NCBI RefSeq assembly: GCF_004216915.1
Contig: NZ_SGXD01000001.1
Coordinates: 186,001-250,000 of the forward strand
From: Motilibacter rhizosphaerae
GTDB lineage: Bacteria > Actinomycetota > Actinomycetes > Motilibacterales > Motilibacteraceae
Direction of reading: 5' to 3'
DNA: 64,000 bases
Below the pieces are notes generated by a model that worked only from the letters and a program-made list of their open reading frames with translations, did no database searches and was not told where the DNA came from. The position numbers and the translations under genes are program-made. Every line of letters starts with the position of its first letter. Within the stretch, counting starts at the first letter, position 1. Below are positions 51,042 to 59,245 of this stretch, piece after piece.

Positions 51042-51512
51042 ATGGACCCACTCGCCCCGCTCGTGCTGCCGCCCGACGACGCCGAGCGCATCGAGATCGG
51101 TGGGGTGGAGCACGTCTTCCGGCTCAGCGCCCGTCACGGGGAGGGGCGGCTCGGCATCGAGGAGTTCGTGCTGCCCCCCGGCACCACGGGCGCCCGGCCG
51201 CACGTGCACGAGGCCCACGACGAGTACTTCTACGTCCTGTCGGGGGCGCTCACCCTGCACACCGGTCCGGGCGGGGAGCTCGAGGCGGGGCCGGGCGGCC
51301 TCGTCGCAGCGCTGCGCGGCTCGGTCCACGGCTTCCGCAACGCCGGCGCCGACCCGGTCACCGGCCTCGTGCTCTACACCCCTGCGGGCTACGAGCAGTT
51401 CTTCCGCGACGTGCACGAGGCGGTCGCGGGCGGGGAGCCGCTCAGCGACGAGCTGATGGCGTCCCTCCGCCCGCGCCACGCGACGCGCATGTGGACCGCG
51501 GACGAGGCCTGA
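51042..51512 (+). CDS. Cupin domain protein
   Basis: A 156-residue single-cupin protein; metal-ligand candidates are in RPHVHEAHDEYFYVLSG (two His and a Glu) and the late histidine in GSVHGFRNAG. It may be a sugar isomerase or dioxygenase-like or non-enzymatic protein; the family is too broad to assign. The last 35 residues form a helical tail. It ends 4 bp before the convergent second cupin gene. Confidence 0.75.
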   Translation: MDPLAPLVLPPDDAERIEIGGVEHVFRLSARHGEGRLGIEEFVLPPGTTGARPHVHEAHDEYFYVLSGALTLHTGPGGELEAGPGGLVAALRGSVHGFRNAGADPVTGLVLYTPAGYEQFFRDVHEAVAGGEPLSDELMASLRPRHATRMWTADEA

Positions 51513-51515
51513 GGC

Positions 51516-51908
51516 TCAGCTCTGCGGCGGCTCGTCCTTGCCGCTCTCCTCGGCCTCGTCGGCCTCCTCCTTCGTCGCGTGCACGGCGCCCTCGGCGTGC
51601 TCCGGGGGCCCGTAGACCGTGTAGAGCACGAGCGGGTTCGGGCCGGTGTTGACGAAGTTGTGCTTGGTGCCGGCGGGGACGGCGACGAGGTCGCCCTGCG
51701 TGACCTTGCGCTTCGACCCGGCAACGCGCGCCTCGCCGGTGCCGCTGACGAAGGTCAGCACCTGGTCGGTGTCCTCGTGGACCTCCTCGCCGATCTCGCC
51801 GCCCGGCGGGATGGTCATGATGACGAGCTGCGAGTGCTCCCCGGTCCAGAGGACCCGCCGGAAGTCCGCGCTCTGCTCGGCGACGGTCGCGATGTCGAAG
51901 TGCTCCAT
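51516..51908 (-). CDS. Cupin domain protein
   Basis: A 130-residue small cupin (RVLWTGEHSQLVIMTIPPGGEIGEEVHEDTDQVLTFVSGTGEA; VPAGTKHNFVNTG; LYTVYGPPEHAEGAVH), typical of a widespread uncharacterised family. Metal ligands are probably His and Glu in EVHEDTDQ and His in KHNF. A charged tail follows. ATG at 51908 chosen over an in-frame TTG 33 nt upstream. It lies downstream of dcd on the same strand. Confidence 0.78.
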   Translation of the reverse strand: MEHFDIATVAEQSADFRRVLWTGEHSQLVIMTIPPGGEIGEEVHEDTDQVLTFVSGTGEARVAGSKRKVTQGDLVAVPAGTKHNFVNTGPNPLVLYTVYGPPEHAEGAVHATKEEADEAEESGKDEPPQS

Positions 51909-51953
51909 GATCGCGTGCTGCCCGCCGGCGACCGGCCCCAACCGCGGGTGCGC

Positions 51954-52526
51954 TCAGGAGGGGCGGGTGTTCGCCTGGTACTGCGAGGCGACCGGGCCCT
52001 GCTGCCCGACGTACTTCGAGCCGAGGTCGGGGTGGCCGTACGGCCGCTCGGCCGGCGCGTCGAGGGTGTGGAAGGACAGCTGGCCGATCCGCATGCCCGG
52101 CCACAGCTTGATCGGCAGGGTCGCGACGTTGGACAGCTCCAGGGTGATCTGCCCGCGCGTCCAGCCCGGGTCGACGAAGCCGGCCGTCGCGTGGATGAGC
52201 AGGCCGAGCCGGCCCAGGCTGCTCTTGCCCTCCACCCGCGCGACGAGGTCGTCGGGCAGCCCGATCGCCTCGAGCGTGGTGCCGAGCACGAACTCCCCGG
52301 GGTGCAGGACGAACGCGTCGCCCGCCGCGACCGCGACCTTCTCCATGAGGTCCGCCCGCCGGTCGTACGGGTCGATGACCTCCGCGGTGTGGTTGCGGAA
52401 GACGAGGAACTCGTCGCCGAGCCGGACGTCGACGCTCGCGGGCTGCACCTGGCTGGGCTCGATGGGCTCGACGACGAGCCGCCCCTCGGCGAGCAGGCGG
52501 CGGATCGTGCCGTCCGACAGGATCAC
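51954..52526 (-). CDS. dcd: dCTP deaminase, probably bifunctional (dUMP-forming)
   Basis: A 190-residue trimeric nucleotide hydrolase (MILSDGTIRRLL; QPASVDVRLGDEF; EGKSSLGRLGLLIHATAGFVDPGW; ITLELSNVATLPIKLWPGMRIGQL). It deaminates dCTP on the route to dTMP. Actinobacterial enzymes of this type can also cleave the dUTP formed to dUMP, and this sequence looks like that group, but the second activity is inferred. GTG at 52526 has TAGGGT 7 nt upstream. Confidence 0.93.
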   Translation of the reverse strand: MILSDGTIRRLLAEGRLVVEPIEPSQVQPASVDVRLGDEFLVFRNHTAEVIDPYDRRADLMEKVAVAAGDAFVLHPGEFVLGTTLEAIGLPDDLVARVEGKSSLGRLGLLIHATAGFVDPGWTRGQITLELSNVATLPIKLWPGMRIGQLSFHTLDAPAERPYGHPDLGSKYVGQQGPVASQYQANTRPS

Positions 52527-52533
52527 GCGCGCG

Positions 52534-52539
52534 ACCCTA
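52534..52539 (-). promoter_or_regulatory. -10 hexamer TAGGGT, leaderless promoter of dcd
   Basis: On the minus strand TAGGGT ends 7 nt before the GTG at 52526. The divergent permease gene starts at 52577, so the two promoters overlap. Confidence 0.55.
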
Positions 52540-52576
52540 TCCCGCCAGCTGCGCCGCCCAGTGCGAGGATCCGCCC

Positions 52577-53326
52577 GTGGACGCCCCGACCGCCGGCCTG
52601 CTCGTGCTCGCCGGGCTCGGCGCCGGGCTCACCGGGAGCGTCGCCGGCCTCGCCTCGCTGGTGAGCTACCCGGCGCTGCTCGCCGCCGGGCTCGGCCCGG
52701 TGGGCGCCAACGTCACCAACACCGTCGCCCTGGTCGGCAGCGCCGTCGGCTCCGGGCTGGGCTCGCGCCCGGAGCTCGCCGGGCAGGGGCCGCGGCTGCG
52801 CCGGCTCTGCGCGATCGGGGCTGCCGGCGGCCTGCTCGGCGGCGCGCTGCTGCTCGTCACGCCCGCGGGGGGCTTCGCCCGCGTCGTGCCGTGGCTCATC
52901 GGCGGAGCCTCCGTCGCGATCCTGCTGCGCCCGCAGCGCGCCGCGCGCGAGCTGCACCCGGACCGGCCGCACCCCCGCGCGCTCGACGTCGCCGTCCTGC
53001 TCGTCGGGGCGTACGGCGGCTACTTCGGTGCGGCCGCGGGCGTGCTCATGCTCGCCGTCCTGCTGGCCGTGACCGGCGAGCCGCTGCCGCGGAGCAACGC
53101 GGTCAAGAACGTCGTGCTCGGCGTGGCCAACGGCGTCGCCGCCATCGCCTTCGCCGTGCTCGGGCCCGTCCACTGGGCGGCGGCCGTGCCGCTCGGCGCC
53201 GGCTTCCTCGCGGGCGGGCGGCTCGGTCCGGTGGTGGTGCGCCACGCGCCGGTGGGGGTGCTGCGTACGGTGATCGCCGGAGCGGGGCTGGTGCTCGCGG
53301 TCCGGCTGGGGCTGCAGGCGTACTGA
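52577..53326 (+). CDS. TauE/SafE family membrane transporter
   Basis: A 249-residue membrane protein with about eight hydrophobic segments and TauE/SafE features (GSVAGLASLVSYPALLAAGLGPVGANVTNTVAL; YGGYFGAAAGVLMLAVL; SNAVKNVVLGVANGVAAI). Members export or import sulfite, sulfonates or related anions; the substrate is not defined. GTG at 52577 with a GAGGAT hexamer 6 nt upstream, probably leaderless. Divergent from dcd. Confidence 0.85.
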   Translation: MDAPTAGLLVLAGLGAGLTGSVAGLASLVSYPALLAAGLGPVGANVTNTVALVGSAVGSGLGSRPELAGQGPRLRRLCAIGAAGGLLGGALLLVTPAGGFARVVPWLIGGASVAILLRPQRAARELHPDRPHPRALDVAVLLVGAYGGYFGAAAGVLMLAVLLAVTGEPLPRSNAVKNVVLGVANGVAAIAFAVLGPVHWAAAVPLGAGFLAGGRLGPVVVRHAPVGVLRTVIAGAGLVLAVRLGLQAY

Positions 53327-53338
53327 GCGGAGGCGGGC

Positions 53339-53719
53339 ATGGGGCTGTTCACGCTCGAGGAGGCGCGCGCGGAGCTCGCGGCGCTGCGGCCGGTGCTCGA
53401 CGAGGTGGTCGCGCTGCGCGCGGACGCCGCGGAGCTCGCCACCGCGGTCGCGCCCGGCGGCCGACCCAGCCCGCTCGGCGGTCTGCCCGAGCTGAAGGCC
53501 GCGCAGGCACGGCTCGACGAGCTGCTCACCCAGGTGCAGCAGACCGGCGCGGAGCTCAAGGGGCTCGCGCCGCTGCTCCTCGACTTCGCCGCCGACCTCG
53601 ACGGCGAGCCGGTCCTGCTGTGCTGGCTCGAGGGCGAGACGGCCCTCGAGTGGTACCACCGACCGGAGCTCGGCGTGGCGGGCCGGCGCCGGCTGCCCCC
53701 GGACGCCCGGACGTCGTGA
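53339..53719 (+). CDS. DUF2203 family protein
   Basis: A 126-residue helical protein (LFTLEEARAELAALRPVLDEVVALR; KAAQARLDELLTQVQQTGAELKGL; LLDFAADLDGEPVLLCWLEGETALEWYHRPE) matching DUF2203; its function is unknown. ATG at 53339 with GGAGG upstream. It follows the TauE-like gene by 12 bp and may be co-transcribed. Confidence 0.82.
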   Translation: MGLFTLEEARAELAALRPVLDEVVALRADAAELATAVAPGGRPSPLGGLPELKAAQARLDELLTQVQQTGAELKGLAPLLLDFAADLDGEPVLLCWLEGETALEWYHRPELGVAGRRRLPPDARTS

Positions 53720-53771
53720 CGGGCCGCGGGGTACGTTGGCCCGGTCCCCGGCCCCCTGACGAACGGCTCCC

Positions 53772-54875
53772 GTGACTCCCAGCACCCCGGCCGCTGCCGA
53801 GCCCGCGACCCGCCCCGCACCGCAGCGCCCCCGCGAGCGCGCGGTGAGCGACTACGCCGAGCTCTCCCGCCGCATCCAGGAGGCGGGGCTGCTGCGCCGG
53901 GCCCACGCGTACTACTGGTCGCGCATCGCCTTCTACGGGGTGGCCTTCGCCGGGGCCTGGGCGACCCTCGTGCTCGTGGGCGACTCGTGGTGGCAGCTGC
54001 TCGTCGCGGTCTGGGTCTCGCTCGTCGTCGTGCAGGTGACGTTCCTCGGGCACGACGCCGCCCACCGGCAGGTCTTCGCCTCGCACGCGTGGAACGAGTG
54101 GTCGGCGCGCATCTTCGCCGGCGGCATCGCCGGGCTGAGCTACCGGTGGTGGACGAGCAAGCACAACCGCCACCACAGCGGCCCCAACCAGGTCGGCCGC
54201 GACCCCGACATCGAGTCCGCGGTGCTCGCCTTCACGCTCGAGTCGGCGGCCGAGCGCCACGGCCTCCGCGCGTGGTTCGCCCGCCGGCAGGGCTGGGCGT
54301 TCTTCCCGCTGCTCCTGCTCGAGGGCGTCAACCTCCACGCGCAGGGCGTCATCGAGCTCGTCGGCAAGCGGGGCGCGCAGGCGCCGCACCGCGTCGTCGA
54401 GCTCGCCCTGCTGGTCACCCGCCTCGCGGCCAACCTCGCCGTCGTCGTCCTCGTGCTCCCGCCGGGCAAGGCCGCCGCCTTCCTCGCGGTGCAGCTCGGG
54501 CTGACCGGCCTGCTGCTGGGCGGGTCGTTCGCGCCCAATCACAAGGGCATGCCGGTCGTCCCGCGCGAGATGCGGGTCGACTTCCTGCGCCGCCAGGTGC
54601 TCATGTCGCGCAACGTGCGCGGCGGGCGGCTCGTGGACTGGGCGATGGGCGGGCTCAACTACCAGGTCGAGCACCACCTGTTCCCGAGCATGCCGCGCCC
54701 GCACCTGCGCCGGGCCAAGCCGCTCGTCGAGGCGTTCTGCGCGGAGCGCGGCGTGACCTACACGGAGACGGGGCTGTTCGAGTCGTACGGCATCGTCGTG
54801 CGCTACCTCAACGCCGTCGGCCTGCGCGCCCGGGACCCGTTCACCTGCCCGCTGGTCTCGGTGTACCGCGGCTAG
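53772..54875 (+). CDS. Membrane fatty acid desaturase
   Basis: A 367-residue membrane di-iron desaturase with three histidine boxes: HDAAH (94-98), HNRHH (131-135) and QVEHH (298-302). The QxxHH third box is typical of front-end or linoleoyl-type acyl desaturases. Four or more hydrophobic segments. It introduces a double bond into membrane lipid acyl chains using O2 and a ferredoxin or similar donor. GTG at 53772 is adopted, though a later GTG before SDYAELSRR is possible. Convergent with the MarR gene. Confidence 0.88.
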   Translation: MTPSTPAAAEPATRPAPQRPRERAVSDYAELSRRIQEAGLLRRAHAYYWSRIAFYGVAFAGAWATLVLVGDSWWQLLVAVWVSLVVVQVTFLGHDAAHRQVFASHAWNEWSARIFAGGIAGLSYRWWTSKHNRHHSGPNQVGRDPDIESAVLAFTLESAAERHGLRAWFARRQGWAFFPLLLLEGVNLHAQGVIELVGKRGAQAPHRVVELALLVTRLAANLAVVVLVLPPGKAAAFLAVQLGLTGLLLGGSFAPNHKGMPVVPREMRVDFLRRQVLMSRNVRGGRLVDWAMGGLNYQVEHHLFPSMPRPHLRRAKPLVEAFCAERGVTYTETGLFESYGIVVRYLNAVGLRARDPFTCPLVSVYRG

Positions 54876-54898
54876 GTAGCGGTCGCGCCAGCGGCTGG

Positions 54899-55447
54899 CT
54901 AGCGGTCCCGCCAGCGCATCCACGCGGCGTAGGCGCGGAGCTCCTCCGCCTGCGCCGGGGTGAGCTCCCCGACGGCCTCCTCCGGTCCCGGCTCGGGCAC
55001 GCGGTACGGCCGCACCGGCACCCCCAGCGCGGCGCGCACGGCGGCGTCGACCTGCTGCAGCGCCCAGCGCGCCTCGGCGTCCCCGTCCCCGAGCTGGTCC
55101 TGCACCCGTCCCAGCGCAGCGCCGAGCGCGGGGAGCGCCGCGTCGTACGCCTCGCGGCCCCGGGGCGTCAGCTCGACGAGCATGCTGCGCCGGTCTGCCG
55201 GGCTGGGTGTCCGGACCAGCTCCCCCCGCGCCTCGCAGCGGCGCAGCAGCGCGGAGACGGTCGTCGCGGACAGGCCGGTCCACTGCCCCAGCTGCGTCGC
55301 CGTCACCGGGCCGAGGTCCTGCACGAGGCCGTAGACGGCGAACTCGTCGACGGAGAGCGTGCTGCCCGCCAGCTCGCGCCCTACGAGCGCGGTCGCGACC
55401 GAGGACAGCAGCCACACGTCGACGAGGAGGTTCTTCAGCGGCGGCAC
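54899..55447 (-). CDS. MarR family transcriptional regulator
   Basis: A 182-residue MarR-type winged-helix protein (STLSVDEFAVYGLVQDLGPVTATQLGQWTGLSATTVSALLRRCEARGELVRTPSPADRR is split over residues 29-88). The C-terminal dimerisation region is long. It is divergent from a membrane protein gene, with a perfect palindromic site at 55466-55481 between them, so it probably represses both. GTG at 55447 has TAGGAT 6 nt upstream. Confidence 0.87.
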   Translation of the reverse strand: MPPLKNLLVDVWLLSSVATALVGRELAGSTLSVDEFAVYGLVQDLGPVTATQLGQWTGLSATTVSALLRRCEARGELVRTPSPADRRSMLVELTPRGREAYDAALPALGAALGRVQDQLGDGDAEARWALQQVDAAVRAALGVPVRPYRVPEPGPEEAVGELTPAQAEELRAYAAWMRWRDR

Positions 55448-55453
55448 AGCCGG

Positions 55454-55459
55454 ATCCTA
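55454..55459 (-). promoter_or_regulatory. -10 hexamer TAGGAT, leaderless promoter of the MarR gene
   Basis: On the minus strand TAGGAT ends 6 nt before the GTG at 55447. The operator palindrome begins 6 bp further upstream, in the promoter spacer. Confidence 0.6.
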
Positions 55460-55465
55460 CCGGGT

Positions 55466-55481
55466 GTTGCGAGATCGCAAC
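55466..55481. promoter_or_regulatory. Palindromic MarR-type operator
   Basis: GTTGCGA-GA-TCGCAAC is a perfect 7-bp inverted repeat in the 78-bp divergent gap between the MarR regulator and the membrane protein gene. Size and position fit a MarR dimer site controlling both directions. Confidence 0.7.
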
Positions 55482-55525
55482 GTCTAGTGCGAGAGTGCAG
55501 GTGTTCCCTCGACCAAGGAGCCCCT

Positions 55526-56116
55526 GTGACCACGTCCGCCCCTCCCGTCCGCGTCCTCCCACTGCGCCCCGCCGCCGGCACCGCCGGGCTGCTCAGCGCC
55601 GCCGTCCTCGTCGTCAACGCCGCTAAGCGCGCGCACGTCATCCCCTCCACCGCCGCGACGCAGCTCGTCGCGCCCCTCGCGGAGATCCTCGCCCTCGCCC
55701 TCGTGGTGGCGCTCTACCTCGCCTGCGCCCCGCGCCTCGGGGCCCTCGCCCGCGTGGCCTTCGCGGTGGACTTCGTCGCGCTCGCTGCCCTCGTCGGGGT
55801 CGAGGCCGTGGTCAACCTCGTCTTCGCGCGGCTCGACCCCGCTGAGGTCACCGACCTGCGCTCGGGCCCGCTCGGGGTGTTCCTCGTGCTCGCGTCGCTG
55901 CTGTTCCTCGCCGGGACGCTCGGCACCACCGCCGCCCTGGCGCGGACGGGCCTCCCGCCGCGCGCCGCCCTGGCGCTGTACGCGGCCGGCGCGGTGCCCG
56001 TCGCGCTGCGCGCGGCGGTGCCCGAGGCCGTGCTCGACGCCGGGCTGCTCGTGCTGGCCGCCGGCGTCGGCTGGCTCGGGGCGTGGCTGCTGCGCGGGGC
56101 GACCGCCTCCCGCTGA
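55526..56116 (+). CDS. Integral membrane protein of unknown function, likely MarR target
   Basis: A 196-residue protein with about six hydrophobic segments and few charged residues. I recognise no specific family. GTG at 55526 with AAGGAG at 55515-55520, one of the clearest ribosome-binding sites here. It is divergent from the MarR gene and downstream of its palindrome, so it is probably derepressed by the MarR ligand. The long open frame upstream of this start is a shadow of the desaturase and MarR genes. Confidence 0.75.
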   Translation: MTTSAPPVRVLPLRPAAGTAGLLSAAVLVVNAAKRAHVIPSTAATQLVAPLAEILALALVVALYLACAPRLGALARVAFAVDFVALAALVGVEAVVNLVFARLDPAEVTDLRSGPLGVFLVLASLLFLAGTLGTTAALARTGLPPRAALALYAAGAVPVALRAAVPEAVLDAGLLVLAAGVGWLGAWLLRGATASR

Positions 56117-56123
56117 GCCCCGC

Positions 56124-56819
56124 TCAGCCCGCGGTCAGTGCGGCGAAGCGGTCGAACGCCGCTACCGCGTGCGGCCGGAGCGCCGCGAGCGCGTCCGGGG
56201 CCCGGTCGCGGATCTCCTGCCCGACCGGGCCCGGCGCCTCGTCCGCGAACTCGGTGACGAACGCATCCACGCCCGCCCCGTCGACCTCGAGGTGCGCCTG
56301 CAGACCCCATGCGCTGCGCCCGACCCGGAACGCCTGCTGCTCGTACGCCGCGCTGCCCGCCAGCCGCACCGCGCCCGGGGGCAGCGCGTACGTGTCGCCG
56401 TGCCAGTGCAGCGGCTCGACCACCTCGGGCAGCCCGCCGAGCAGCGGGTCGTCCGCCGCCTCCGCGGTCAGCGTGACTGGCGCCCAGCCGACCTCGAGCC
56501 CGGTGCCCGGGAAGGCCGAGCCGCCGGCGGCGACCGCGAGCAGCTGGGCCCCCAGGCAGACGCCGAGCGTCGGCACGCCGCGCTCCACCGCGTCGGCCAG
56601 CAGCGCCAGCTCGGCGCGCCGGGTCGGGAACCCCTCGTCGCTGTGCGCGCCCATCGGGCCGCCCATGACGACGAGGCCGCTCAGCCCGGCCGCGTCCGCC
56701 GGGACCTCGGCCCCGGCGTAGACCCGGCGCACGTCGAGCGGGCGCCCGGCGCGGACGAGCGCGGAGCCGAGGAGGTACGGGCCCTCGATCGGCATGTGCT
56801 GGACGACGAGCACGGTCAT
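56124..56819 (-). CDS. Class I glutamine amidotransferase-like protein
   Basis: A 231-residue GATase1 domain protein. The nucleophile cysteine is in GVCLGAQLLA (about residue 88) and catalytic His/Glu are in GLQAHLEVD (about 174-176). VVMGGPMGAHSDEG and LHWHGDTYALP are also typical. Similar stand-alone proteins are annotated as GMP synthase-like or gamma-glutamyl hydrolases; the substrate is unknown. ATG at 56819, with GGAGG about 12 nt upstream. Confidence 0.83.
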   Translation of the reverse strand: MTVLVVQHMPIEGPYLLGSALVRAGRPLDVRRVYAGAEVPADAAGLSGLVVMGGPMGAHSDEGFPTRRAELALLADAVERGVPTLGVCLGAQLLAVAAGGSAFPGTGLEVGWAPVTLTAEAADDPLLGGLPEVVEPLHWHGDTYALPPGAVRLAGSAAYEQQAFRVGRSAWGLQAHLEVDGAGVDAFVTEFADEAPGPVGQEIRDRAPDALAALRPHAVAAFDRFAALTAG

Positions 56820-56820
56820 G

Positions 56821-56861
56821 CCGTGATCATCCCCTCCCTCGTGATCATGCACGTCCTGGGG
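56821..56861. repeat. CGTGATCATGCACGTCC repeat copy in a divergent promoter region
   Basis: A truncated copy (CCGTGATCAT, 56821-56830) and a full copy (56840-56861, CGTGATCATGCACGTCCTGG) of the family seen at 5700 and 10724. It occupies almost the whole gap between the amidotransferase and exonuclease genes, which start on either side of it, so here it lies in promoter rather than terminator context. Confidence 0.75.
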
Positions 56862-56874
56862 CAGGGTGGGGTCC

Positions 56875-57654
56875 GTGCGCCTCGCCACCTGGAACGTCAA
56901 CTCCGTCGCCGCCCGCGAGCCCCGGCTGCTCGCCTGGCTCGAGCAGGTGCGGCCCGACGTCGTCGCGCTGCAGGAGACCAAGTGCGCGGCCGACGCCTTC
57001 CCGCGCAGCGTCGAGCAGCTGGGCTACGAGGTCGCCGCGCACGGCGACGGGCGCTGGAACGGCGTCGCCCTGCTCTCGCGCGTCGGCCTCGAGGACGTGC
57101 GGCGGGGGTTCCCCGGCGACCCGGGCTTCCCCGACGCGTCGACGCTGGAGCCCCGGGCGGTCAGCGCGACCTGCGGCGGCGTACGGGTCTGGTCGGTCTA
57201 CGTGCCCAACGGCCGCGAGCCCGGGCACGAGCACTACGCGTACAAGCTGGCCTGGCTCGACGCCCTCCGCCCCGCGCTCGCGGCCGACCTCGAGGCGTCC
57301 CCGCTCGTCATCACCGGCGACTTCAACGTCGCCCCCACCGACACCGACGTCTGGGACATCTCGGTCTTCGCCCACGCCACCCACGTCACCCCGCCCGAGC
57401 GCGCGGCGCTCGCCCGGCTGCGCGAGCTCGGCCTGCGCGACGTGGTGCCGCGGGCGCTGAAGTACGACACGCCGTACACGTACTGGGACTACCGGGCCGG
57501 GATGTTCCACAAGAACCTCGGCATGCGCATCGACCTCGTCTACGCCTCCGACGCGCTCGCCGACCGGGTCACCGACGCGTACGTCGACCGGGAGGCGCGC
57601 AAGGGCACCGGCCCCTCGGACCACGCCCCGGTCGTCGTCGACCTGGCCGACTGA
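56875..57654 (+). CDS. xthA: Exodeoxyribonuclease III / AP endonuclease
   Basis: A 259-residue EEP-fold nuclease that repairs abasic sites and 3' blocked ends. Motifs are LATWNVNSVAAREP, ALQETKCAADAFP (metal-binding Glu), SVYVPNGRE, VITGDFNVAPTDTDVWD, RIDLVYAS and SDHAPVVVDL. GTG at 56875 is the likely start; an in-frame GTG at 56866 would add three residues. A hairpin (57707-57726) lies 52 bp after the stop. Confidence 0.92.
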   Translation: MRLATWNVNSVAAREPRLLAWLEQVRPDVVALQETKCAADAFPRSVEQLGYEVAAHGDGRWNGVALLSRVGLEDVRRGFPGDPGFPDASTLEPRAVSATCGGVRVWSVYVPNGREPGHEHYAYKLAWLDALRPALAADLEASPLVITGDFNVAPTDTDVWDISVFAHATHVTPPERAALARLRELGLRDVVPRALKYDTPYTYWDYRAGMFHKNLGMRIDLVYASDALADRVTDAYVDREARKGTGPSDHAPVVVDLAD

Positions 57655-57706
57655 GGGCCTGCCGGTCCCCCGCCGTTCACCGGATTCACAGGTTTCGCTG
57701 CTCCGG

Positions 57707-57726
57707 TCGGCACAACCCCGTGCCGA
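57707..57726. terminator. Small hairpin between xthA and the lysozyme gene
   Basis: Perfect 7-bp stem TCGGCAC/GTGCCGA with an AACCCC loop. It may end xthA transcription or lie in the lysozyme leader. Nothing else was recognised in the 196-bp gap. Confidence 0.4.
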
Positions 57727-57850
57727 GAGTGGTGTCTCCACCAGGATGAGCAGCGCACCCCGCCCGGCCACGACCCGACTCCTCCGTGCTGCTCCGGAGG
57801 GCGTGGAGCACGGCGTCCAGCGGCGCCCCAGCACGACCGAGGAGCACCGC

Positions 57851-59245
57851 ATGGCCCTGCACCGCCCACTCCCGCCTGCCCGACGACGGTTGCGCCGGGC
57901 CGCAGCGGCGCTCGCCGCCCTGCTCGCCCTCGGCGCCGCGGGCACGGCGCAGGCCGCGCTGACCGGCCCGGACGTCTCCTCCCACCAGCACCCCTCGGGC
58001 TACACCATCGACTGGAGCGCGGTCCACGCGTCGGGTGCGGCGTTCGCGTTCGTCAAGGCGAGCGAGGGCTCGACGTACACCAACCCGTACTTCGCGGCGG
58101 ACTGGGCGGCGCTGGGCGCGAACGCCACGATCCGCGGGGCGTACCACTTCGCCCGGCCCAACGCCGTCCCCGGCTCCGCCGTCGCGCAGGCGCAGCACTT
58201 CGTGGCCGTCGCCGGCACCAGCACCGACGCCGGCGACCTCGCCCCGGTGCTCGACCTCGAGGTGACCGGCGGGCTCGCTCCGGCGGACCTCACGGCCTGG
58301 GCGCAGACCTGGCTGGCGACGGTCGCGGCCCTCACCGGGCGCACGCCGATCATCTACACCTATCCGTACTTCTGGAAGACCGCGATGGCCGGGAGCGCGG
58401 CGTTCACCGCGTACCCGCTGTGGATCGCGAGCTACAGCTCGAAGCAGCCGGGCCAGATCGGCGGCTGGCCGACGTGGACGTTCTGGCAGTACACCGACGC
58501 GGGCACCGTCGCCGGGGTCCCCACCAAGGTCGACGTCTCCACCTTCAACGGCACGCAGGACCAGCTGCGCGCGATGGCCGGCCTGCCGGCGACGGGGCCG
58601 GTCCCCACCACTCCGGTGCCGGACGCGGCGTCGCACCGCCCGACCGGGCGCTGGACGTCAGCGGCAGCGGCACCCGGCGGCGTGCGCGTCACCGCGTGGG
58701 CCGCCGACCCCGACAGCGTGGGTGCCGCCGTCCCCGTCCGCGTCAGCGTCGACGGCAGCGTCGTCGGTACGCCGACGGCCGGCGCCGCCCGCCCCGACCT
58801 CGCGGTGAGCGTGCCCGCCCTCGGCGCGGGGCACGGTCTGGACGTGACGCTGCCGCTCACGCCCGGGAAGCACCAGGTCTGCCTCACCGCGCTCGGCGCC
58901 GCCAGCACGAAGAGCAAGGACCTGGGCTGCCGGACGGTCAGCGTCCGCGAGGACCCCCGCGGCTCCGCCACCGTGACCCGCAAGGGCGACCGCATCTGGG
59001 CCACCGGCTGGGCCGTCGACCCGCAGGGCGCCGGACCCGTCACCGTCCGCCTCACCATCAACGGCAGGCTCATCCGCACCTTCGCCGCCCAGGCGCAGAC
59101 GCCGCTGCCCACCGGCTCGTGGGCCGGCTGGGGGCCGGGGCACGGCTACGCCACGACGTACCCGGTCCACGGCAAGGCGCGGGTCTGCCTGAGCCTGGTC
59201 AACCAGGGGTACGGCTCCACCACCACCTCCTGCTGGGCCCGGTGA
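57851..59245 (+). CDS. Secreted GH25 lysozyme with C-terminal beta domains
   Basis: A 464-residue secreted muramidase with a signal peptide ending near residue 35 (GTAQA). The GH25 domain spans about 39-245 (GPDVSSHQHPSGYTIDWSAV; AFAFVKASEGSTYTNPYFAADW; GAYHFARP; PVLDLEVTGG; WTFWQYTDAG), including the expected Asp/Glu catalytic residues. A Pro linker and two beta-rich Ig-like units (about 265-464) follow, each with a late Cys pair or CLSL/CLTA strand. It cleaves peptidoglycan glycan chains. ATG at 57851 with GGAG upstream. The stop overlaps the next start. Confidence 0.9.
   Translation: MALHRPLPPARRRLRRAAAALAALLALGAAGTAQAALTGPDVSSHQHPSGYTIDWSAVHASGAAFAFVKASEGSTYTNPYFAADWAALGANATIRGAYHFARPNAVPGSAVAQAQHFVAVAGTSTDAGDLAPVLDLEVTGGLAPADLTAWAQTWLATVAALTGRTPIIYTYPYFWKTAMAGSAAFTAYPLWIASYSSKQPGQIGGWPTWTFWQYTDAGTVAGVPTKVDVSTFNGTQDQLRAMAGLPATGPVPTTPVPDAASHRPTGRWTSAAAAPGGVRVTAWAADPDSVGAAVPVRVSVDGSVVGTPTAGAARPDLAVSVPALGAGHGLDVTLPLTPGKHQVCLTALGAASTKSKDLGCRTVSVREDPRGSATVTRKGDRIWATGWAVDPQGAGPVTVRLTINGRLIRTFAAQAQTPLPTGSWAGWGPGHGYATTYPVHGKARVCLSLVNQGYGSTTTSCWAR

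Noticed and set aside
57655-57850. Cyclic di-AMP (ydaO-type) riboswitch before the lysozyme gene
   Set aside because: Such riboswitches precede some actinobacterial wall hydrolases, but only a 7-bp hairpin was found and the conserved core could not be recognised.
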